Below the pieces are notes generated by a model, which made no database searches, was not told the DNA's origin, and was given only the letters and a program-made list of their open reading frames with translations. From positions 1 through 11,625 of the forward strand of contig JAMPHA010000057.1 in assembly GCA_023663615.1 (NCBI GenBank): a stretch of DNA of 11,625 nt, in the 5' to 3' direction. This document shows positions 1 through 6,470 of the stretch, in pieces; within the stretch, counting starts at the first letter, position 1, and every line of letters begins with the position of its first letter. A program made the translations under genes and the position numbers. This DNA is from DLAJ01 sp023663615. Its GTDB lineage: Bacteria; Bacillota; Clostridia; Lachnospirales; Lachnospiraceae.

Positions 1-65
1 TATAGAACGGCGGTAGTAACAAAAGCAATCCTCAGAAAAAATGGGGAAACTCAAATGCGAACATA

Positions 66-95
66 TTGACGGATGCGTGAAAAACGCGCTATAGT
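66..95 (+). promoter_or_regulatory. Sigma-A-type promoter for the VanZ-RR1 operon
   Basis: TTGACG (66-71) and TATAGT (90-95) are separated by 18 bp and lie 34 bp upstream of the first start codon. A short inverted repeat, GCGT-gaaaa-ACGC (75-87), sits in the spacer and could be an operator, although four-base arms are weak evidence. The 65 bases before it hold no recognisable gene. Confidence 0.6.
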
Positions 96-128
96 GAAAG
101 ACGGGTTTACGCCGTGTGAGGAAACAAC

Positions 129-656
129 ATGAAAACTTTTTTGCGGATCATATTAAAACCAATGTCCTTTTTGCCTGCAATCCTCGTTATGGCGCTGATC
201 TTCCGTTTTTCGGCGCAGACGGGGACGGAGTCGGCAAAATTAAGTTCGAAGGTGAGCCGGTATGTCGTGACGGGAACGGAGCATGTTTTCGGCATCCGGC
301 TCACGCAGGAGCAGATGGAGCAGGCGGTCGAACAGATTCATTATTATGTCAGGAAGCTGGCGCACATGACGATTTATTTTGTGCTTGCGGTGAGCGTTGC
401 GTTTCCATTGTATGTGTATGGCGTCAGGGGCATCTGGCTGATGCTTACCGCCGGTGTGATCTGCGTCGGCTATGCAGGGTTGGACGAGTATCATCAGTCC
501 TTTGTCGCAGGCAGGGGACCATCGGTAAAGGATGTCGCGATCGACGGCATCGGAGTGTTTTTGGGTATCATATTTACGAGGATCCTCGGCTGGACGGGAA
601 GAATGACGATTTTTCGTCCGCTGTCATTAAGGAGCAGGGAAGATGACGACAGATAG
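129..656 (+). CDS. VanZ-like family membrane protein
   Basis: This 175-residue integral membrane protein has about four hydrophobic segments (near residues 10-28, 77-96, 100-120 and 138-155). The VanZ hallmarks are present: FRFSAQTG after the first helix, RKLAHMTIYF at the second, and DEYHQSFVAGRGPSVKDV followed by IDGIGVFLG near the end. VanZ of the Tn1546 vancomycin cluster gives low-level teicoplanin resistance, but most chromosomal VanZ-like proteins have no proven role, so an envelope or glycopeptide-related function is only inferred. The ATG at 129 follows GAGGAA (118-123) at a short five-base spacing. The gene is first in an operon: the next gene starts inside its last codons (14-nt overlap), and a response regulator follows. 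Family assignment is secure; function is not. Confidence 0.9.
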   Translation: MKTFLRIILKPMSFLPAILVMALIFRFSAQTGTESAKLSSKVSRYVVTGTEHVFGIRLTQEQMEQAVEQIHYYVRKLAHMTIYFVLAVSVAFPLYVYGVRGIWLMLTAGVICVGYAGLDEYHQSFVAGRGPSVKDVAIDGIGVFLGIIFTRILGWTGRMTIFRPLSLRSREDDDR

Positions 657-1251
657 GGAAGAATTGATTGTAGAGGGGTACCGGTTTGCCAATACGGAGG
701 ACGCGGATCTTGCACGTCTTGAAATAGAGAAGATCAGGGCGCTGGAGAGCCGTATGGATTATCAGAACGGGGAGATGGTGCTCGGCGTTTACAACCGCGC
801 GATCATGAACCGGACGTTCCAGACGCCGGTCGGGTGTCAATACCTGTTAAAGCTGCGGGATTATTTATTGGAGACGGGCGCGGCGCGGGAGAATGAGCTG
901 CGGGCAGTCCCGCTTCAGGCGCAGTTTTCGGGAAAGGCGCGGAGACAGGAAGCGTATCGGCAGAGCGCGTCGGCAAAGGAGGAAAAGGAGCGGACGGTAT
1001 CCGCGCGTTCTTTTCACGTTTCGCTTGCGCTCAATGTGGTTTTAGTGCTGCTCGTGGCGGTCATGTTTTTGATCACGGCATACAGCGACAACCCGAATAT
1101 TTTGAATTATAAGACGCAGATCTTAAATGAATATGCATCGTGGGAGCAGGAGCTTCGGGCAAGGGAGCGTGAGGTGAGCGGCAGAGAACGCGAGCTCGGC
1201 ATCACGCCCGAATATCCGAACCGCGTAACCGAAGAGGGCGGGGAGCGGTAG
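643..1251 (+). CDS. Single-pass membrane protein of unknown function
   Basis: I do not recognise a named family. The 202-residue protein has a charged, mostly helical N-terminal part (residues 1-120, including LARLEIEKIRALESRMDYQN and YLLKLRDYLLETGA), one strong transmembrane segment (about 126-147, LALNVVLVLLVAVMFLITAY), and a short Glu/Arg-rich tail (about 165-187, WEQELRAREREVSGRERELG) that looks like a coiled coil. No signal peptide is visible, so the N-terminal domain is probably cytoplasmic and the coiled coil outside, but topology is inferred. AAGGAG (629-634) lies eight bases before the ATG. The start overlaps the VanZ-like gene by 14 nt and RR1 follows after about 50 nt, so the three are probably co-transcribed and translationally coupled. 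A role as an accessory of the envelope-sensing system is a guess from context. Confidence 0.85.
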   Translation: MTTDREELIVEGYRFANTEDADLARLEIEKIRALESRMDYQNGEMVLGVYNRAIMNRTFQTPVGCQYLLKLRDYLLETGAARENELRAVPLQAQFSGKARRQEAYRQSASAKEEKERTVSARSFHVSLALNVVLVLLVAVMFLITAYSDNPNILNYKTQILNEYASWEQELRAREREVSGRERELGITPEYPNRVTEEGGER

Positions 1252-1303
1252 CATGCTGCATGCCGTGCGGCAGGGAGGCAGCGGAACGGGCGGAGGTGTG
1301 TGT

Positions 1304-1984
1304 ATGAAGCGGGTAAAGATTTTGGTCGTGGACGACGAGAGCCGTATGCGCAAGCTTGTCAGGGACTTTCTGATCCGGAAGGACTATGAGGTTTTAGAGG
1401 CGGAAAACGGCGCGCGGGCATTGGATATTTTTTTTGAACATCAGGATATTGCCCTGATCATTTTGGATGTCATGATGCCGCAGATGGACGGATGGCAGGT
1501 ATGCCGCGAGGTTCGTGCCTACTCCAAGGTGCCGATCATCATGCTGACGGCCAAGAGCGACGAACAGGATGAACTGCAGGGCTTTTCCCTCGGCGTGGAT
1601 GAGTATGTCACCAAGCCGTTCAGCCCCAAAATTCTGGTTGCGCGCGTGGAGGCGATCCTCAGGCGGAGCGGTTCTCTCAAAGAGGAGACGATCAAAGAAG
1701 CGGGCGGCATCGTGGTCGATCAGACGGCGCATGTCGTGACGGTGGACGGCAGACAGATTGACCTAAGCTACAAAGAGTTTGAGCTGATGTGCTATTTTAT
1801 GGAAAATCAGGGGATTGCGCTTTCCAGAGAGAAGATTCTCAACCATGTATGGAACTATGACTATTTCGGGGATGCCCGCACGATCGATACACATGTCAAA
1901 AAGCTGCGCAGCAAGATCGGAGAAAAAGGCGCGTACATCAAGACGATCTGGGGCGTCGGATACAAGTTTTCCGTTGAAGAATGA
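1304..1984 (+). CDS. OmpR-family response regulator (RR1)
   Basis: A 226-residue two-domain transcription factor. The receiver domain (residues about 5-118) has the acidic pair D10-D11, the phosphoacceptor D55 in LIILDVMMP, the switch threonine T82 in IIMLTAKS, and K104 in VTKPFSPK. The C-terminal winged helix (about 130-223) carries the typical DLSYKEFELMCYFMEN and RTIDTHVKKLRSKIG segments that contact DNA. I place the start at 1304 because GGAGG (1292-1296) lies seven bases before it and the receiver fold begins at once with KILVVDDE; an in-frame ATG at 1253 would add 17 low-complexity residues. No kinase is adjacent: a UBA-like protein gene follows, and the nearest kinase belongs beside RR2. 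Its sequence type resembles regulators that usually pair with HK2-like kinases. It may bind the phased boxes just downstream (1991-2029). Function is certain; partner and targets are inferred. Confidence 0.95.
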   Translation: MKRVKILVVDDESRMRKLVRDFLIRKDYEVLEAENGARALDIFFEHQDIALIILDVMMPQMDGWQVCREVRAYSKVPIIMLTAKSDEQDELQGFSLGVDEYVTKPFSPKILVARVEAILRRSGSLKEETIKEAGGIVVDQTAHVVTVDGRQIDLSYKEFELMCYFMENQGIALSREKILNHVWNYDYFGDARTIDTHVKKLRSKIGEKGAYIKTIWGVGYKFSVEE

Positions 1985-1990
1985 TCTGTT

Positions 1991-2045
1991 TTTAATGGAA
2001 TCTTAATCTTTTCCACATTTTGGTTTAATGCCCATTGTGTATGCT
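1991..2045 (+). promoter_or_regulatory. Phased 11-bp boxes and probable activated promoter
   Basis: TTTAAT (1991), CTTAAT (2002) and TTTAAT (2024) fall on one 11-bp grid, with the 2013 position degenerate. Direct repeats at one-helical-turn spacing are the usual site for OmpR/PhoB-family dimers. Downstream lies a plausible -10 (TATGCT, 2040-2045) with only a poor -35 (TTTTGG, 2018-2023, 16-bp spacer), which fits an activator-dependent promoter. RR1 or RR2 are the obvious candidate regulators. The -10 assignment is tentative. Confidence 0.5.
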
Positions 2046-2046
2046 G

Positions 2047-2075
2047 GTATCAGTTCCAAGGAGGAACAGCGATAC
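2047..2075 (+). promoter_or_regulatory. 5'-UTR hairpin with an orphan Shine-Dalgarno
   Basis: The two-part stem pairs GTATC (2047-2051) with GATAC (2071-2075) and GTTCC (2053-2057) with GGAAC (2063-2067), with loop AAGGA. The AAGGAGG at 2058-2064 has no start codon within reach; the real ribosome binding site of the next gene lies at 2112-2118. If transcription starts near 2051, the structure is at or very near the RNA 5' end. It could stabilise the transcript; this is inferred. Confidence 0.4.
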
Positions 2076-2125
2076 GAAACATCAAACACAGAGAAGGCGG
2101 AAAGCCGGCAGGGAGGAGAATTGAC

Positions 2126-2656
2126 ATGGAAAATTATGAAAAGGTAGAAAAATTAAGAGAGCGCGCCAATGTGAGCTACGAGGAAGCAAAAGAAGCGCTT
2201 GAAAATAACAATTGGGATATTCTGGATGCGATGATCGCACTTGAGAAAAGCGGAAAAACAAGCGGATCGGGACAGGCGGGGTATTCCACGCAGGGGATGC
2301 CGAAATATGAGGGCGTGATAGATGATGACGGACCGGAGAGTAAGCATGATTTCAGCGATACCTGCAGACGGTTCGGACGCTGGTGCGTGCGGATGATCAA
2401 AAAAGGATGCACCAATTATTTCTATATCACCAAGGGAGAGAAGGAAGTGCTTGCGATCCCGGTGCTTGTCCTGATCCTGGCGGCGGTCATCGCATTTTGG
2501 CTCGTGCTCATTTTACTTGTGGCCGGTCTGTTCTTTGATCTGCATTATCATTTCCGCGGACCGGACATCAAGGCGGTGGACTTAAATAAGGCGATGGACA
2601 GCGCGGCGGAGACGGCAAGGCAGATGAAGGATGAATTTCAGAGTAAGGACAATTAG
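2126..2656 (+). CDS. UBA-like (DUF4342-type) domain membrane protein
   Basis: The first 42 residues of this 176-residue protein form a UBA/TS-N-like three-helix domain (VEKLRERANVSYEEAKEALE then NNNWDILDAMIALEKSGK), as in DUF4342 proteins of Firmicutes. A polar linker (about 43-75) follows, then a basic Cys-containing segment (80-105), a long hydrophobic stretch (about 108-137) that is one long or two short membrane helices, and an amphipathic tail (148-172). No signal peptide is present, so the UBA-like domain should be cytoplasmic. GGAGGAG (2112-2118) sets the ATG at 2126. The gene has its own probable regulated promoter and a terminator 24 bp after its stop, so it is likely monocistronic. 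Its place between two response-regulator genes suggests it is a target or modulator of one of them. The molecular role of such proteins is not known to me. Confidence 0.85.
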   Translation: MENYEKVEKLRERANVSYEEAKEALENNNWDILDAMIALEKSGKTSGSGQAGYSTQGMPKYEGVIDDDGPESKHDFSDTCRRFGRWCVRMIKKGCTNYFYITKGEKEVLAIPVLVLILAAVIAFWLVLILLVAGLFFDLHYHFRGPDIKAVDLNKAMDSAAETARQMKDEFQSKDN

Positions 2657-2679
2657 TCAGGGCGGATGAAGCGAAAACA

Positions 2680-2715
2680 AAAAACCGGATGCTCATGTTG
2701 GGTAATCCGGTTTTT
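2680..2715 (+). terminator. Intrinsic terminator after the DUF4342-type gene
   Basis: A perfect 11-bp stem (AAAAACCGGAT at 2680-2690, ATCCGGTTTTT at 2705-2715) with a 14-base loop ends in five Ts. The A-rich left arm makes it potentially bidirectional. It separates the DUF4342-type gene from RR2; no convincing promoter is visible between it and RR2 (2716-2777). Confidence 0.85.
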
Positions 2716-2791
2716 GCATTGCGGCGGGAGGCGCAGGCGTGGGATGCAGAGCATTTCATGTCCGTTTGGAAAACAGGAAGGAGATCTTGCA

Positions 2792-3478
2792 ATGGCACAA
2801 TCCATATTGATCGTGGAGGATGAGGAAAAAATCGCGCGTTTCATAGAGCTGGAGCTTTTACATGAGGGGTACGCGGTCGAGAAGGTGTCGGACGGCAGAA
2901 AAGGATTGGAAAGGGCGCAGAGCGGACAGTTTGACTTGATGGTTCTTGACGTGATGCTGCCTGAGTTGAACGGTTTCGAGGTGCTGAGACGGCTCAGGCG
3001 CGAGTCGGATATGCCCGTCATCATGTTGACGGCGCGGGATGCGGTGATGGATAAAGTGGCAGGCTTAGACGGCGGCGCGGATGATTATATGACGAAACCC
3101 TTTGCCATTGAGGAGCTGCTTGCAAGAATCCGGCTCGCGCTGAAAAAGAAGAGCGTCCGGGGTGCGGAGGAGCATGTGCTTTCCTGCGGTGCGCTGACGC
3201 TCGATCCGCTCAGATACGAGGCGCGTTACCAGGGAAATCTGATTGAACTTACGCATCGCGAATTTGAACTGCTGCGCGTACTGATGGAAAATAAGAATAT
3301 CGTTGTTTCCAGAGATACGCTGCTGCAAAAGGTGTGCGGCTATGATTATATGGGCGAGACAAATGTGATCGACGTTTATGTACGCTATGTGCGCGCGAAA
3401 CTGGATGAGGTGTATCAGGTAAAAATGATCCAGACCGTGCGGGGCGTCGGGTATGTGATCAAGGACAGTGAGGATTGA
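2792..3478 (+). CDS. OmpR-family response regulator (RR2)
   Basis: A 228-residue regulator. The receiver domain has acidic residues E9-D10-E11, phosphoacceptor D53 (LMVLDVMLP), T80 (VIMLTARD) and K102 (MTKPFAIEELLARI). The C-terminal winged helix (about 130-224) includes ELTHREFELLRVLMENKN and the recognition-helix region NVIDVYVRYVRAKLD. The start at 2792 is chosen because AAGGAG (2778-2783) is eight bases upstream and SILIVEDE follows directly; an upstream in-frame ATG (2666) would read through the terminator hairpin. HK1 begins 32 bp after its stop, so the two form a normal regulator-kinase pair. It is clearly different in sequence from RR1, which argues against a recent tandem duplication. 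The signal and targets cannot be read from the sequence. Confidence 0.95.
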   Translation: MAQSILIVEDEEKIARFIELELLHEGYAVEKVSDGRKGLERAQSGQFDLMVLDVMLPELNGFEVLRRLRRESDMPVIMLTARDAVMDKVAGLDGGADDYMTKPFAIEELLARIRLALKKKSVRGAEEHVLSCGALTLDPLRYEARYQGNLIELTHREFELLRVLMENKNIVVSRDTLLQKVCGYDYMGETNVIDVYVRYVRAKLDEVYQVKMIQTVRGVGYVIKDSED

Positions 3479-3510
3479 CTGCGATACCTGCGTCAGTATG
3501 GAGGATTAGA

Positions 3511-4818
3511 ATGAAAGAAGAACAAAGAGGACAACCGGAAGCGCAGAAGCAGGGCGGGCAGGGAAACGAAACAGTGCGGGTGACGTCCATCGCGCGCAGG
3601 ATCAATTGGAATACGGTGCTGTCCATGTTTGGCGCTTTCGTGTCGATCGACGCGATGCTCTGCGTCATACTTGGGGTATTCGCGCTGTATTGTCTGGATG
3701 TGCAGTATCTCGGCGCTTTTCATATGGATCTGCCGCGAAAACTGCTTCATACAAAATCGATACGGGAGCTCGTATTGCAATGCGGCGAGCCGGGGACTGC
3801 GGAGTGCTATACGGTGCTGATCGGGCCGTGGGTTTCCGCGCTGCGCTATGCGGCGGCAGCGCTTGGCTGTGTGGAACTGATCATGTTGATCCATCAACTG
3901 CTGTGGGGGACGAGAAAAGTGCGCTACCATCTGCGTCCGATCCGGCAGATGGCGGAGCGCACGAGACAGTTGAGCGAACTTGCCATGGATGAAAGCCGTT
4001 ATCAAAATCTGGAAGAGGCGATCTCCGATCTGCATGTGGAACGCCCGGACGCGCGGCTCGCGGTCGCGAACCGGGAGCTGCAGGGGATCGAACGCGCGAT
4101 CAACGATATGTTAGAGCGGATGCGGGCGGCAAACAAACAGCAGACGCAGTTCGTATCCGACGCATCCCACGAGCTGCGCACGCCGATCGCGGTCATCCAA
4201 GGCTATGTGAATATGCTCGACCGCTGGGGAAAAGAAGACGAGGCGATTTTAGATGAGGCGATCGAGGCGGTCAAAAACGAGGCGGCGCACATGCAGCGGC
4301 TTGTCGAGCAGCTTCTTTTTTTAGCGCGCGGGGACAGCAACAGACAGAAGCTGGAAAAAAAGAAGCTGTCATTGAACCGTGTGCTGCGGGAGGTATATGA
4401 GGAGTCCGTGATGATCGATGAACGCCACCGGTACTGTTTTGAAGAAAGCGGGGAAGCGGTCATATGCGGCGACAGTGACATGATCAAGCAGTCCGCGCGT
4501 ATTTTAGTGGACAATGCGGCAAAATATACGAAAGAGGGAGAGGAGATCATGCTGCGTGCGGGAGTCGGAAAAGACGGCGCGCCGTTTTACAGCATTCAGG
4601 ATGACGGGATCGGCATGTCGCAGCCGGATGTGGAACATGCGTTTGACCGCTTTTACCGTGCGGACGCCGTGCGCGGCAGCAAAACGGGCGGCACGGGGCT
4701 CGGACTTTCCATCGCGAAGTGGATCGTGGATCAGCACGGCGGTTATTATGAAGTGGTCAGCCGGGAGGAGCTGGGGACGCGGTTTACGGTCATTTTTCCA
4801 AGTGTGTATTTTCTGTGA
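3511..4818 (+). CDS. Sensor histidine kinase (HK1), partner of RR2
   Basis: A 435-residue membrane kinase. After a polar N-terminus there are two transmembrane segments (about 38-62 and 109-131) enclosing only about 46 outside residues, so it probably senses within or at the membrane rather than through a folded outer domain. A linker with HAMP-like character (LRPIRQMAERTRQLSELA) leads to the HisKA domain with H220 in ASHELRTPIAVIQGY. The ATPase domain has an N-box (ILVDNAAKYTKEG, N335), G1 box (QDDGIGM), F-box (AFDRFYRAD) and G2 box (GGTGLGLSIAKWIV), all intact. GGAGG (3500-3504) lies six bases before the ATG at 3511; an in-frame TTG at 3475 has no such site. It is predicted to autophosphorylate at H220 and pass the phosphate to D53 of RR2. 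No terminator is visible after it. Confidence 0.93.
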   Translation: MKEEQRGQPEAQKQGGQGNETVRVTSIARRINWNTVLSMFGAFVSIDAMLCVILGVFALYCLDVQYLGAFHMDLPRKLLHTKSIRELVLQCGEPGTAECYTVLIGPWVSALRYAAAALGCVELIMLIHQLLWGTRKVRYHLRPIRQMAERTRQLSELAMDESRYQNLEEAISDLHVERPDARLAVANRELQGIERAINDMLERMRAANKQQTQFVSDASHELRTPIAVIQGYVNMLDRWGKEDEAILDEAIEAVKNEAAHMQRLVEQLLFLARGDSNRQKLEKKKLSLNRVLREVYEESVMIDERHRYCFEESGEAVICGDSDMIKQSARILVDNAAKYTKEGEEIMLRAGVGKDGAPFYSIQDDGIGMSQPDVEHAFDRFYRADAVRGSKTGGTGLGLSIAKWIVDQHGGYYEVVSREELGTRFTVIFPSVYFL

Positions 4819-4824
4819 AGTCCA

Positions 4825-4853
4825 TTGCGTCGGGAGTCATTCATTGATAAAAT
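4825..4853 (+). promoter_or_regulatory. Probable promoter for HK2 and the ABC genes
   Basis: TTGCGT (4825-4830) and TAAAAT (4848-4853) are 17 bp apart, and the -10 is preceded by TGA, giving the TGn extended -10 element. It lies in the 119-bp gap between HK1 and HK2. The predicted leader contains CGGTC (4864-4868) and GACCG (4880-4884), plus TCGC-aaa-GCGA inside, which could form alternative small hairpins. HK2 and the exporter may therefore be transcribed apart from RR2-HK1. Confidence 0.5.
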
Positions 4854-4937
4854 AAATAAACACCGGTCGCAAAGCGAAGGACCGCCGCCGCAGCGGGCGT
4901 TATCCGTATGGAACCCGCAGGCTTACGGAGGCATGAT

Positions 4938-6446
4938 ATGAGGATGAACGGCAAGGAAGAGCACAGATTCGGCGTGCGCGGCTCTATCAAAAAGCAAATC
5001 GCATTGATCTTTATGCTTGTTTTGGCAGGCACCATTCTGCTCTGCTTTTTGGTCAATCAATTCTGCCTGCAGAAATTCTATATTCACAATAAGAAAAAAG
5101 TATTGCTGCGCACATATCATACGATCGCGGAGAGTATCCGCGAAGGGCAGCTGACGTCCGACGAATTCATGCTGGAAATGGAAAAGCTGATCGGACGTTA
5201 TAATCTGGATATTCTTGTAATGAACGGGAACGCGGTCCCGCTTTTATATACGACGAGCGATGTGCAGTTCTTAAAAGTGCAGTTTTTTGAATTGGCGCTC
5301 GGCGTATACGGAGGAACGGTTCTGGAAAAAGAGGAAACGGAGCTGTACCAGATCGAGCGCGTGACGGAGCAGGCGTCCGGCCTGGACTATATCGTCATGT
5401 GGGGCTTTTTTGACAGGGAGGACATGTTTCTGATCCGTACGCCGATTGTCGGCATTGAGGACAGCGTGCAGATCGCCAACCGCTTTCTCATGTATAGCGG
5501 TCTGGGCGGCGTGCTGCTCGGCGGCGTGATCATATGGCTTGTCACGCGGAAGGTGACGGCGCCGATCCGTGAGCTTTCCGGGATTTCGGAGCGGATGAGC
5601 CGGCTTGATTTTGACGCGCGTTATACGGGAAAAGAGCATAATGAGATCGGGAAGCTCGGCATGAACATCAATCAGATGTCGGATGCGCTTAAGCGGACCA
5701 TATCAGAACTGAAAACCGCAAATAACGAGCTGCGCAGGGATATTGCGGTCAAAGAAGAATTGGAGGCACAGCGCAAAGAATTTTTATCCAACGTATCCCA
5801 TGAACTCAAAACGCCGATCGCACTCATACAGGGATACGCTGAGGGACTGCAGGAAGGCATTGATGAGGATGCGGAGGCAAGAGCGTATTACTGCGGCGTG
5901 ATCATGGACGAGGCGGAAAAAATGAACCGCATGGTAAAACAACTCATGACGCTCGACCAATTGGAGTCGGGACAGAATGTAACGACGCTTGAGCGTTTTG
6001 ACGTCGCCGCGCTTGTCAACAACTATGTGCAGTCCGCGGATATTTTAGTGCGGCAGCACGGTGCAAACGTTTCCGTCGAGCGGCGGGGCGCGCTCTATGT
6101 TTGGGGTGATGAGTTCAAGGTGGAGGAAGTCGTTATGAACTACTTCACAAATGCGCTCAACCACTTAAACGATGAGAAACAGATCGAAATTCGTTTTTTG
6201 GAGGACGAGGAGCGGCAGACGGTGCGCGTGACAATATTTAATACGGGGGAACCCATTCCGGAGGAGAGTCTTCCTTATTTATGGGATAAGTTCTACAAAG
6301 TGGATAAAGCGCGGACGCGCGAATATGGCGGAAGCGGCGTCGGGCTTTCCATCGTCAGGGCGGTCATGAATGCCATGCATCAGGATTTCGGCGTAAATAA
6401 TTATGATAACGGCGTGGAGTTTTGGTTTGAACTGGAGCGCGCGTAA
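4938..6446 (+). CDS. HAMP-containing sensor histidine kinase (HK2)
   Basis: A 502-residue kinase: transmembrane helix 1 (about 19-41), an extracytoplasmic domain of about 140 residues (42-182), helix 2 (183-203), HAMP (204-256, starting RKVTAPIRELSGISERM), a coiled-coil linker, HisKA with H288 in SNVSHELKTPIALIQGYAEG, and an ATPase domain with N-box N405 (MNYFTNALNHL), F-box (LWDKFYKVDKART) and G2 box (GGSGVGLSIV). The G1 box reads FNTGEPIPEE, with Asn in place of the usual Asp; NxG-type G1 boxes occur in VanS-like kinases, so activity is probably retained. GGAGG (4927-4931) supports the start at 4938 over an in-frame ATG at 4908. No regulator is adjacent; RR1, 3 kb upstream, is the best match by type. 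The exporter genes start 24 bp after its stop, suggesting HK2 controls or senses with them. Confidence 0.93.
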   Translation: MRMNGKEEHRFGVRGSIKKQIALIFMLVLAGTILLCFLVNQFCLQKFYIHNKKKVLLRTYHTIAESIREGQLTSDEFMLEMEKLIGRYNLDILVMNGNAVPLLYTTSDVQFLKVQFFELALGVYGGTVLEKEETELYQIERVTEQASGLDYIVMWGFFDREDMFLIRTPIVGIEDSVQIANRFLMYSGLGGVLLGGVIIWLVTRKVTAPIRELSGISERMSRLDFDARYTGKEHNEIGKLGMNINQMSDALKRTISELKTANNELRRDIAVKEELEAQRKEFLSNVSHELKTPIALIQGYAEGLQEGIDEDAEARAYYCGVIMDEAEKMNRMVKQLMTLDQLESGQNVTTLERFDVAALVNNYVQSADILVRQHGANVSVERRGALYVWGDEFKVEEVVMNYFTNALNHLNDEKQIEIRFLEDEERQTVRVTIFNTGEPIPEESLPYLWDKFYKVDKARTREYGGSGVGLSIVRAVMNAMHQDFGVNNYDNGVEFWFELERA

Positions 6447-6470
6447 ATCGAGGAAAAACGGAGGGATCAG

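Noticed and set aside
116..646. Long plus-strand ORF in another frame over the VanZ-like gene
   Set aside because: Its translation is Arg/Cys/Gly-rich with no domain, while the overlapping frame has all VanZ motifs and a better start.
3493..4035. 180-codon minus-strand ORF opposite HK1
   Set aside because: His/Arg/Gln-rich composition typical of an antisense shadow; no ribosome site and no motif.
1985..4937. Insertion sequence or integron carrying the DUF4342-RR2-HK1 block
   Set aside because: I see no transposase, integrase, terminal inverted repeats or target-site duplication at the block's edges.
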